A program made the position numbers and the translations under genes. A DNA stretch of 22,208 nucleotides. Source: a virus. A model generated the notes under the pieces. The model searched no databases. It worked only from the letters and a program-made list of their open reading frames with translations, and was not told where the DNA came from. The DNA lies in the IMG/VR virus record IMGVR_UViG_3300005748_000419, positions 1-22,208 of that record. One strand, written 5' to 3'. Numbering within the stretch: the stretch's first letter is position 1; the number at the start of each line of letters is the position of its first letter. Below, one piece after another: positions 1-5,366 of the stretch.

Positions 1-15
1 GCGACGGAACATATA

Positions 16-21
16 TATAAT
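16..21 (+). promoter_or_regulatory. -10 box upstream of queE
   Basis: A perfect TATAAT lies 6 nt before the queE ATG at 28. The -35 region would fall outside the window. The spacing implies a transcript starting at or very near the start codon, as at several other genes here. No Shine-Dalgarno sequence is present between the box and the ATG. Confidence 0.45.
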
Positions 22-27
22 TAATGT

Positions 28-774
28 ATGTCTAATCTAAATAAAACGCTATCTCTTAGCGATGATCACGTCTTTTATACTGTAGAGGGTGAAGGTAAAT
101 TCATTGGTGAGCCTTCTGTTTTTATGAGACTTGCTATGTGTAACCTTACATGTCAAGGCTTTGCATCCGAAGATTCACCGCATGGATGCGATTCGTTCGT
201 TTCATGGTCTGTGAAGAACCGATATACATATGATGAGCTTAATAATTTCTATGAGAATAACGGGTTCGTTAAGAATCTTAAGGACGGTGCAATTCTTAAG
301 ATTACCGGTGGAGAACCGTTGCTGCAACAGAAGCGACTTATAGAATGGCTAGTATCTTTTATGGAGAGGTTTAGTTTTTGTCCGCGTATTGACTTCGAAA
401 CAAACGGATCTTTAATGCCTCTACCGGAATGGGCTTCGATATATAAAGCAACATTTACCGTATCTCCAAAGATGAGTAATAACGGTGATGCAGAAAAGCT
501 TAGATATAAACCCGACGTATTAAAATATCATAATGAATTAGGTTCTTGCTTTAAATTTGTCATTAATAATGAAGATGACGAGAAGGAACTATTTGAAAAA
601 TATATTGATAATGGTTTAGTTAGCCGTGAAAGAGTTTGGTTAATGCCTTGTTGTGGTAGTAGAGAAGAGCATACTGCTAAATCTGCAATGGTAGCTGAGT
701 TATGTAAGAAACATACACTTAAGTTTAGCCCGAGACTACAGTTAGTCATCTGGGATATGGCTCTTAAAGTCTAG
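28..774 (+). CDS. queE: QueE: 7-carboxy-7-deazaguanine synthase (radical SAM)
   Basis: Radical-SAM enzyme of 248 aa. The family converts 6-carboxy-tetrahydropterin to 7-carboxy-7-deazaguanine (CDG), a precursor of queuosine and of phage 7-deazaguanine DNA bases. Visible: the VEGEG segment with a substrate-binding look (residues 19-23), cluster cysteines C38, C42 and C54, and the SAM-binding TGGEP motif at 93-97. The third cysteine is displaced: spacing is CX3CX11C rather than the canonical CX3CX2C, so the cluster loop carries an insertion, as in some known QueE proteins. The ATG at 28 is preferred to the out-of-frame ATG at 24, which opens a three-codon frame. It is followed after 3 nt by an unknown gene that it probably shares a transcript with. 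A DUF366 gene at 15595 may act on its product. Confidence 0.93.
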   Translation: MSNLNKTLSLSDDHVFYTVEGEGKFIGEPSVFMRLAMCNLTCQGFASEDSPHGCDSFVSWSVKNRYTYDELNNFYENNGFVKNLKDGAILKITGGEPLLQQKRLIEWLVSFMERFSFCPRIDFETNGSLMPLPEWASIYKATFTVSPKMSNNGDAEKLRYKPDVLKYHNELGSCFKFVINNEDDEKELFEKYIDNGLVSRERVWLMPCCGSREEHTAKSAMVAELCKKHTLKFSPRLQLVIWDMALKV

Positions 775-777
775 ATT

Positions 778-1431
778 ATGAGTGAGTTGATATGCAACCT
801 ACCTAGCGCAAAAGTATATATTCGCAAAGAATATCTACATGACGGTAAAGAAGGTCACGGGGAGTTTGTTGAAGGTCATTGGGTTAGTGCTAAATCACTA
901 CCTGGTAGAGCTTTCTATTTTGAAACATATTTACCAGAATATGGAGCATTATATGATAAGCTACCGATATCAGCGTTTGTATCATCACCTGAAACACCAT
1001 CACCGGATTTACCATTGCAGGATTTACAGTTTTGGAATTGTATGGATTATGGAGTCACGGCAATATTTAAACAATTTATAGGATCTATGGACTTTGAAGT
1101 TTTTACTCGAAGCCATGAAGTGCTAAAAGGTACATATATGTTTACACTGGATAATTACCACTCAGACCCTGACAATATCGATTACTCAACTGCAGAAGTA
1201 CCAGAAGAACATAAATCGTTTAACTGTATTGAGCTTGAGAATGGACAATATGCATTATATCCTAATAATAGGATGAGAGTTTATGACAATTCTCTTACAC
1301 CTCCGGAGCCAAAGATGCCTGACTTTAAAGTAAGTACGGAATACTATCAGGTTGAGAATGGCTATCAATACCGTCTCGGTGATACTGATGAGTATTACTG
1401 GAAGACGAGTGATTCAAAATCTAAAAAGTAA
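778..1431 (+). CDS. conserved phage protein of unknown function
   Basis: 217 aa, beginning 3 nt after queE and ending at a strong terminator, so it is the last gene of a two-gene unit with queE. I recall similar proteins in other phages, with a conserved stretch around residues 37-66 (KSLPGRAFYFETY, then EYGALYDKLPISAF), but know no function for them. The protein is soluble, acidic and rich in Tyr, Pro and Asp. It has no signal peptide, membrane segment or recognisable catalytic motif. The C-terminus is a charged tail (DSKSKK). Its pairing with queE could mean a role in base modification, but position alone does not establish that. Confidence 0.8.
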   Translation: MSELICNLPSAKVYIRKEYLHDGKEGHGEFVEGHWVSAKSLPGRAFYFETYLPEYGALYDKLPISAFVSSPETPSPDLPLQDLQFWNCMDYGVTAIFKQFIGSMDFEVFTRSHEVLKGTYMFTLDNYHSDPDNIDYSTAEVPEEHKSFNCIELENGQYALYPNNRMRVYDNSLTPPEPKMPDFKVSTEYYQVENGYQYRLGDTDEYYWKTSDSKSKK

Positions 1432-1467
1432 AAAAAAGCCGTAATTAAATTTAATTACGGCTTTTTT
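1431..1467. terminator. bidirectional intrinsic terminator
   Basis: A 12-bp perfect inverted repeat (1438-1449 with 1450-1461, GCCGTAATTAAA and its complement) is flanked by seven A on the left and six T on the right. It can therefore terminate transcription from either side. It sits between the queE-unknown pair on the plus strand and the minus-strand gene ending at 1487. Confidence 0.9.
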
Positions 1468-1486
1468 AATGTTTTTAAATTATTTT

Positions 1487-1831
1487 TTAAACGTAACCGA
1501 GTGTATATAATCTACGCAATGAAGGGCTCACTGAAATATAGCCAGAATCTGTTTCAGTTTGAGATGCTGCACCGGATGCAAAAGTAAATTGTGTTGCAAA
1601 ACGATTTTCATCGATAATAGATAGAACACTACCATTGTAACCAGCGAATAAATCGAATTCATATGGAGTACCGTTAAGTGTAGCTGAAGTAGTAACAACG
1701 GTAGTATCAGTACCCTTATCATCAGCATTATATAGAATTTTTGAAGTATTGGTACCCGCTATACCTGAAACGCCGTCAGTTACAGACCCGCTACCAAAAA
1801 GAAGTTCGTTATTAAAAGAAAGATTGCTCAT
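1487..1831 (-). CDS. small probable virion-associated protein
   Basis: 114 aa, not confidently recognised. It is rich in Ser, Thr, Gly and Asn, with a beta-strand look and no membrane segment or enzyme motif. The C-terminus (SGYISVSPSLRRLYTLGYV) looks like the end of small phage structural proteins, and the whole resembles in style the 99-aa protein at 6177-6476. The start at 1829-1831 lies 5 nt downstream of ATTAAATA (minus strand, 1844-1837), a weak relative of the late octamer. It converges on the bidirectional terminator. A virion role is inferred from composition and from the late-like motif only. Confidence 0.6.
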   Translation of the reverse strand: MSNLSFNNELLFGSGSVTDGVSGIAGTNTSKILYNADDKGTDTTVVTTSATLNGTPYEFDLFAGYNGSVLSIIDENRFATQFTFASGAASQTETDSGYISVSPSLRRLYTLGYV

Positions 1832-1847
1832 ATTATTATTTAATAAA

Positions 1848-2087
1848 TTATGCGTTAGATTTACCGGGACTTACACGAAATCCGCGCGATGCTGGTTTTA
1901 CAGGTGATTTAACAGGTTCAGGTGAACTAGTTGCTTTAGATATCGTTGAGGATTCTTTTTTAAATAAACTGGATATCTGGGTTATTAATGTTTTTTTATT
2001 AGATCTTCTATCCAATTCAATACCTTTTGTTCTACCTAATTCCTCTAATTCAATTTTAGAAAGTTTTTTTAATTGTATGTCGTCCAT
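1848..2087 (-). CDS. SAP/Rho-N-like small protein
   Basis: 79 aa. Residues 6-45 form a helical module of the type seen in SAP, HeH and Rho N-terminal domains (LSKIELEELGRTKGIELDRR, then K-K-LI--I). Such modules often bind nucleic acid or mediate protein contacts in phage proteins. The second half is a low-complexity tail of Ser, Pro and Lys with two similar PVK motifs and basic residues. The start is 5 nt after the octamer AATAAATA on the minus strand (2100-2093), so late expression is likely. It lies 16 nt upstream of the next minus-strand gene. The exact function is unknown. Confidence 0.7.
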   Translation of the reverse strand: MDDIQLKKLSKIELEELGRTKGIELDRRSNKKTLITQISSLFKKESSTISKATSSPEPVKSPVKPASRGFRVSPGKSNA

Positions 2088-2092
2088 ATTAA

Positions 2093-2100
2093 TATTTATT
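2093..2100 (-). promoter_or_regulatory. T4-type late promoter octamer (variant)
   Basis: On the minus strand the sequence reads AATAAATA, one base from the T4 late consensus TATAAATA. It lies 5 nt before the ATG at 2087. In T4 the start site is about 6-7 nt beyond the octamer, which would put it at the start codon itself. Confidence 0.5.
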
Positions 2101-2138
2101 GTTGAACATGGTCATATTTTTGATTAAATAATTGTCTT

Positions 2139-2333
2139 ATGGATATTCTAATTACATTAATAATCTTCGTTGCAGGTTTTATTGCCGGTGCCTTGGTGTT
2201 TCGCAATAATGCTGTAAAATCAGAGCAAATCGTTAAAGATGCTCTTGAATTAGCTGCAAAAGCTGAAGCTGAAGCTAAAGAGCTAACAGCAAAAGTAAAG
2301 AAGACAAAAAAGCGTACTTCAACAAAGAAGTAA
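2139..2333 (+). CDS. single-pass membrane protein with charged tail
   Basis: 64 aa. Residues 2-21 are a clear transmembrane helix (ILITLIIFVAGFIAGALVF). They are followed by an Ala/Glu/Lys-rich helix (residues 28-53) and a very basic C-terminus (KKTKKRTSTKK). It is the only plus-strand gene inside an otherwise minus-strand block. A weak late-like ATTAAATA (2123-2130) precedes it by 8 nt, and two hairpins follow it, the second a terminator. Small phage membrane proteins of this shape have many possible roles (lysis accessory, spanin-like, host membrane modification). I do not recognise a family. Confidence 0.65.
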   Translation: MDILITLIIFVAGFIAGALVFRNNAVKSEQIVKDALELAAKAEAEAKELTAKVKKTKKRTSTKK

Positions 2334-2347
2334 ATACCCCTTCACCT

Positions 2348-2374
2348 CTTAGATTGTCTCATAGAGCATCTAAG
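2348..2374 (+). other. hairpin upstream of terminator
   Basis: CTTAGAT (2348-2354) pairs with ATCTAAG (2368-2374). Inside the loop, CTC (2358-2360) can pair with GAG (2364-2366). It is separated from the terminator hairpin starting at 2377 by two bases, giving two stacked stem-loops in the 3' untranslated region of the 64-aa gene. Confidence 0.5.
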
Positions 2375-2376
2375 CC

Positions 2377-2405
2377 CCCTACTAGCTGCGGTTAGTAGGG
2401 TTTTT
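2377..2405 (+). terminator. intrinsic terminator
   Basis: CCCTACTA (2377-2384) pairs with TAGTAGGG (2393-2400) across an 8-nt loop and is followed by TTTTT (2401-2405). It acts on the plus strand. The stop codon of the minus-strand gene at 2392 lies inside the stem, so the convergent genes share this sequence. Confidence 0.85.
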
Positions 2406-2688
2406 CTTTCTCTGATATAAGTTCTTTTCTATTTTTATCTATAATATGACGTTCTTGAATTAATATTTTTAATTTCATATCCAGTCTTATCATATCATTA
2501 TCTAGAGCTTGTATTTGTTTTTTAAGTTTACCTAAAGAAGCTCCAGCTTTATCTAGAGAAGGGTTAACTTGTTTAGTTACCCATTTCCAAATATACCATA
2601 TAAATGAACCTAAACCTATTAAAGCAATAACAGGGAATCCAAATTTTGTTATAATATCAGCCCAGTGTGAAAATTCGTAACCACTCAT
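2392..2688 (-). CDS. membrane-anchored coiled-coil protein, paralogue A (lysis candidate)
   Basis: 98 aa. It has one transmembrane helix at about residues 17-37 (FGFPVIALIGLGSFIWYIW) and then a long charged coiled-coil-like helix to the end. It aligns with the 94-aa protein encoded just upstream: both have K-x-G-x-P before the helix, QVN after it, then G-x-SL--L and ND-x-x-x-x-D at matching positions. The pair is thus a tandem duplication. The layout resembles BhlA/UviB-type holin-like proteins (one helix plus coiled coil), but I cannot assign the family. It is the third gene of a minus-strand unit with two other membrane proteins, starting 2 nt after the upstream stop. Confidence 0.65.
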   Translation of the reverse strand: MSGYEFSHWADIITKFGFPVIALIGLGSFIWYIWKWVTKQVNPSLDKAGASLGKLKKQIQALDNDMIRLDMKLKILIQERHIIDKNRKELISEKEKPY

Positions 2689-2690
2689 AA

Positions 2691-2975
2691 TTAATCGTCT
2701 CTACAATCTTCTTTACCTTCGCTTGCTGCAATGCGATCAAGGTTTGGTTCAACATTAAATGCACTAGAAAAAAGAGCGTCAATTTTCACAATATCATTAT
2801 TCATTACATCAACTTTATTTTCTAAAGATAATAAGGAGTTACCTAAACCTGAAATCCTACTATTTACTTGAGCTAAAATAAACTTAAGAATTATAAATAA
2901 AAACCAACCAACAGCTAATGCAGCTGTAATAGGTAAACCAACTTTTTCAATAAATGTCAATATATCACCTATCAT
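2691..2975 (-). CDS. membrane-anchored coiled-coil protein, paralogue B (lysis candidate)
   Basis: 94 aa, with one transmembrane helix at about residues 14-34 followed by a heptad-like region and an acidic C-terminus ending CRDD. It is the paralogue of the 98-aa product of the next gene. Its start codon overlaps the stop of the 160-aa membrane gene (2972-2975). It is preceded by AGGAGGT (2987-2981 on the minus strand), the only strong Shine-Dalgarno I noticed in the window. Two similar short membrane proteins beside a three-helix protein suggest a holin/antiholin-like set, but this rests on topology and position only. Confidence 0.65.
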   Translation of the reverse strand: MIGDILTFIEKVGLPITAALAVGWFLFIILKFILAQVNSRISGLGNSLLSLENKVDVMNNDIVKIDALFSSAFNVEPNLDRIAASEGKEDCRDD

Positions 2976-3454
2976 CTCTTACCTCCTGGTGTAAAGTAGA
3001 AACCAATTATCGCTCCCAAAGTGGCGATTGAGACCAAAGCAATGTGCCCTGTCGTAATTGAGGTGGTAATGTCTGCTCCTGAGGGGAAAGAAACCAATCC
3101 CCAGAGGATTTTGAACGACTCTTTGTTTTCGGGAGGGGTAAAGGTAACGAGCTCAACTCCTGGCCAGAGGGTGCAGAGGACTGAGATGACGAAAAAGTTA
3201 CACATCCCGATAAGAGCAATGAGCCTACGAGTACCCCTGGTAAAAGCAGATGTATCTCTATCCATTTCACCAAAAACAGCTTTTTGAAATTCGAGATCTG
3301 CTTTTTGCATTTGCATATCTCTAACAAGCTCTCTTTTAGCTTTAGCCTCTTTAGCGTCTGATATACCTGCGAAGAGACCACCGACAATCTTGAGCATTGA
3401 GCCCATACCCGTTGCACCGAGTGTTGTAAGTAACATTGTAATAAGTCCAAACAT
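2972..3454 (-). CDS. probable three-helix membrane protein (holin-like)
   Basis: 160 aa. There is a hydrophobic, glycine-rich N-terminal stretch (residues 3-30), a charged helical segment (33-75, rich in Lys, Glu and Asp), then two clear transmembrane helices at 78-97 and 136-155. This layout is compatible with three-helix phage holins, though no diagnostic motif is seen. The gene heads a minus-strand unit with two single-helix membrane proteins, under a perfect late octamer (3470-3463). About 3001-3240 is close to 50% G+C, against roughly 30% in most of the window, which suggests a different origin for this gene. The frame is supported by the ATGA overlap with the next gene. Confidence 0.7.
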   Translation of the reverse strand: MFGLITMLLTTLGATGMGSMLKIVGGLFAGISDAKEAKAKRELVRDMQMQKADLEFQKAVFGEMDRDTSAFTRGTRRLIALIGMCNFFVISVLCTLWPGVELVTFTPPENKESFKILWGLVSFPSGADITTSITTGHIALVSIATLGAIIGFYFTPGGKR

Positions 3455-3462
3455 GTCATAAA

Positions 3463-3470
3463 TATTTATA
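3463..3470 (-). promoter_or_regulatory. T4-type late promoter octamer
   Basis: The minus strand reads TATAAATA, a perfect match to the T4 late consensus, 8 nt before the ATG at 3454. It overlaps by four bases an identical octamer on the plus strand (3467-3474), so two late units fire in opposite directions from one 25-nt gap. Confidence 0.65.
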
Positions 3471-3474
3471 AATA
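3467..3474 (+). promoter_or_regulatory. T4-type late promoter octamer for Nudix-SOD operon
   Basis: The plus strand reads TATAAATA, a perfect late consensus, ending 5 nt before the ATG at 3480. It predicts that the Nudix, basic protein and superoxide dismutase genes are expressed late, with virion proteins. No Shine-Dalgarno intervenes. Confidence 0.65.
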
Positions 3475-3479
3475 CTTAT

Positions 3480-3869
3480 ATGTCTTCACCTAATTTTACT
3501 AAAGAAAGCGAACGCTCAGTTAATGACTCGTGTATTTCAGCAAAAACTATAGCAATTTACATGGGTAAATTATTACTTCTACAGAATAAAGATGGTACGT
3601 ATGAACTACCAGGCGGTCATATCAAAGTAGGAGAGGATATATTAACTGGTGCGAAGCGTGAATTTAAAGAAGAGACCGGGATAGATATGGTACCAGTGCG
3701 TATTCTCAGCAAAAAAACGAAAAGAGTAATTTTTTACAGTAAAATTAAATCGAGATTTATAAAATTAAGCCACGAACATGTAGGTTTTAGATTCGTTGAT
3801 ATAAATATGGTATATAGCTTGAGACTAAGTAAAAAAGCTTACAAAGACTTACTCCTTTTTAAAAAATGA
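3480..3869 (+). CDS. Nudix hydrolase
   Basis: 129 aa with a complete Nudix box, G46-x5-E52-x7-R60-E61-F62-x-E64-E65-x-G67-I68. The family hydrolyses nucleoside diphosphates linked to another moiety, using divalent metal held by the Glu residues of this box. The substrate (damaged nucleotide, ADP-ribose, NAD, capped RNA) cannot be read from the sequence. The first ~20 residues precede the usual first strand (KTIAIYMGKLLLLQN) and could be a short extension. The gene overlaps the next by ATGA (3866-3869) and starts an operon ending in a superoxide dismutase. A late octamer lies 5 nt upstream. Confidence 0.9.
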   Translation: MSSPNFTKESERSVNDSCISAKTIAIYMGKLLLLQNKDGTYELPGGHIKVGEDILTGAKREFKEETGIDMVPVRILSKKTKRVIFYSKIKSRFIKLSHEHVGFRFVDINMVYSLRLSKKAYKDLLLFKK

Positions 3870-4066
3870 ATTCATTTATACAATTTTTTTCAGAAAACTA
3901 TGCCGACGGTAAAAAGAAGGGTAAGAGTAAACCAGGTAGAGTTAAGAGAGCCGGAGCTAGTTGTAAAGGTTCGGTTACCGAACTCCGTAAAAAAGCTAAA
4001 AAATACGGTGGTGAAAAAGGTAAGATGTACCATTGGTGTGCAAATATGAAAGGTGGTAAGAAATGA
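3866..4066 (+). CDS. small basic Cys-containing phage protein, possible packaged protein
   Basis: 66 aa, strongly basic. After an N-terminal segment (MNSFIQFFSENYADG) comes a Lys-rich core with KPGRVKRAGASCKGSVTELR and a C-terminal MYHWCANMKGG. I recall this core in other marine phages, without a known function. C33 and C58 with H56 could bind metal or form a disulfide; this is inference. The first ten residues have the pattern M-x-S-F-x-x-aromatic-aromatic-x-E, like the lysozyme-like protein at 19850 and T4 internal-protein leaders, so the protein may be packaged in the head beside DNA. It overlaps both neighbours by ATGA. Confidence 0.75.
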   Translation: MNSFIQFFSENYADGKKKGKSKPGRVKRAGASCKGSVTELRKKAKKYGGEKGKMYHWCANMKGGKK

Positions 4067-4683
4067 ACTATGATAAGTTAGCAGATTTAATTCTAGAAGA
4101 GGTAGGCGGTTATAAGCCAGTAAAACTACCATACGCATTTAATGCGTTAGAACCTTATATTGATGAGGAGACAATGAAGCTCCACTATAATAAGCATTAT
4201 AAGGGTTATGTACAAAAATTAAATAATGCTATAGGTGTATCACAGCCTCCTTTAGAAGAATTAATTAAAAAGACCGGTAATAAAAAAGCCGCTGTTCGTA
4301 ATAATGCAGGAGGAGCTTATAATCATCAACTTTTCTGGAATATGATGACACCTAATAGACATCCAATTAGAGGCAATATAAAAGATGCTATCGAAAAGAA
4401 GTATAAAACAGTAGAGGGCTTCTATAAAGAATTTACAGAGCAAGCTAAATCACACTTCGGTTCAGGGTGGGTATGGCTTGTTAAGAGGGATAATACATTA
4501 AAAATTGTACAGACAGACAATCAAGATAACCCGCTTATGTTTGATCAAGGTACTCCTATCTTAGGAATTGATGTATGGGAGCATGCATATTATAAGAAGT
4601 ACGGACCGGATCGAGAGAAGTATATCAAGCAATTCTTAAAAATTGTTAACTGGGATTATTGTAATCTTCAATTAGAGCAATAA
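4063..4683 (+). CDS. sodA: Mn-type superoxide dismutase with N-terminal leader
   Basis: 206 aa, Fe/Mn superoxide dismutase, converting superoxide to peroxide and oxygen. Metal ligands are all present: H41, H88, D170 and H174 (DVWEHAYY). H45 and the active-site Tyr (Y49) are conserved. Gly at 84 and Gln at 154 (NQDNPLM) are the pattern of manganese rather than iron enzymes. The family domain begins at about residue 18 (KPVKLPYAFNALEPYID); the preceding 17 residues (MNYDKLADLILEEVGGY) are extra. This leader matches the start of the basic protein at 20388-20618 at L6, D8 and I10-L11-E12 and contains an [LI]xE motif like T4 prohead protease sites. It is last in a late operon, overlaps the upstream gene by ATGA, and its 3' end overlaps the nuclease gene on the other strand by 38 nt. 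Confidence 0.93.
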   Translation: MNYDKLADLILEEVGGYKPVKLPYAFNALEPYIDEETMKLHYNKHYKGYVQKLNNAIGVSQPPLEELIKKTGNKKAAVRNNAGGAYNHQLFWNMMTPNRHPIRGNIKDAIEKKYKTVEGFYKEFTEQAKSHFGSGWVWLVKRDNTLKIVQTDNQDNPLMFDQGTPILGIDVWEHAYYKKYGPDREKYIKQFLKIVNWDYCNLQLEQ

Positions 4684-5329
4684 TCTCCTTCTTCATATAG
4701 TTTAATCGAATTGGATACCAAGCGTCGTTATTTTTATAGAAGATAACTAAACCGCTGCATTTTTTCCCACTGCTTAATTCGTATAGATATGCATATAGTG
4801 AGAGCTGTAATGAGTATGTATTAAATTCACATACCCCTAGATGGTCGACCGGTTTCTTAAAAAACTCATTATATTCACTATAAAATCTAAAAGCTTTATT
4901 CGTTTTAAAATCTCCGATATAAAAATAGTTTTTATTCTCGTATACTAAATCTGCCGTACCGGCAATATTCAGATCAACATTATTAAGTCTCATCTCACAT
5001 GTGAGTGTCGGAAACTTTTTAAATATATGCTCCCATTTTTTATATGATGTGTATAGCTGTTCATATTCTGACTCTTCAATACCTTCACCGAGAAAATCTT
5101 CCATTACCTTATGTACATGTGTACCGTAATCGCAAGCTCTATTCTTTTCTGCTTCCCATTCTTCGAGTATGAAATCTACGGTCACTCCTTCTCTTTTTGC
5201 GACACGTGTAGCATTACCAATCTTATCAAACTGCGGCTTAAACTTACCAATCAAGGTAGTTGCAGATATAAGCTTCTTACCTGTTTCGGTATCTATATAG
5301 GTATGCTCTTCCTCGTTAAAAACTATCAT
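4646..5329 (-). CDS. PD-(D/E)XK (RecB-type) nuclease
   Basis: 227 aa with the motifs of Cas4/RecB-type exonucleases. There is GTHVHKVMED (69-78, with H73 and E77), GTADLV (124-129, catalytic D127), IGDFKT (138-143, D140 and K142), and Q175 in a QLSLYAYL helix at 175-182. It should cleave DNA in a metal-dependent manner, in phage recombination, host DNA breakdown or replication-end processing. It has no Cys cluster of the Cas4/AddB type. Its promoter is sigma70-like (TTGATT, 16 nt, TATAAT on the minus strand), pointing to early expression, unlike the late superoxide dismutase operon with which it converges and overlaps by 38 nt. It is divergent from a P-loop kinase. Confidence 0.88.
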   Translation of the reverse strand: MIVFNEEEHTYIDTETGKKLISATTLIGKFKPQFDKIGNATRVAKREGVTVDFILEEWEAEKNRACDYGTHVHKVMEDFLGEGIEESEYEQLYTSYKKWEHIFKKFPTLTCEMRLNNVDLNIAGTADLVYENKNYFYIGDFKTNKAFRFYSEYNEFFKKPVDHLGVCEFNTYSLQLSLYAYLYELSSGKKCSGLVIFYKNNDAWYPIRLNYMKKEIIALIEDYNNPS

Positions 5330-5336
5330 ACAATAT

Positions 5337-5364
5337 ATTATAAATTAAGTACTTGAAAAATCAA
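5337..5364 (-). promoter_or_regulatory. sigma70-like promoter of nuclease gene
   Basis: On the minus strand, TTGATT (5364-5359) and TATAAT (5342-5337) are separated by 16 nt, with the ATG 7 nt further on. The -35 box lies in a palindrome shared with the divergent promoter. Confidence 0.55.
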
Positions 5365-5366
5365 GT
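5351..5366. repeat. palindrome at divergent promoters
   Basis: ACTTGA-AAAA-TCAAGT, a 6-bp perfect inverted repeat with a 4-nt centre. It contains the -35 boxes of both divergent promoters (plus TTGAAA, minus TTGATT). It could be an operator for coordinated control or a simple consequence of two back-to-back -35 boxes. Confidence 0.55.

Noticed and set aside
1-27. Possible 3' end of a gene before queE
   Set aside because: Two frames end here with stops at 18-20 and 22-24, but too few codons are visible to say whether either is coding.
2892-2899. Perfect TATAAATA on the plus strand
   Set aside because: It lies inside a minus-strand coding region with no plus-strand gene downstream until the next promoter; probably a chance match.
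3021-3287. Plus-strand open frame opposite the three-helix membrane gene
   Set aside because: It is antisense to a supported gene, has no promoter or start signal, and resembles no family; it is explained by the local G+C richness.
3007-3459. Long open frame on the minus strand overlapping the three-helix membrane gene
   Set aside because: It reads a third frame across the G+C-rich island, has Ser/Leu/Gln-rich low-quality sequence, and lacks the ATGA junction that supports the 160-aa frame.
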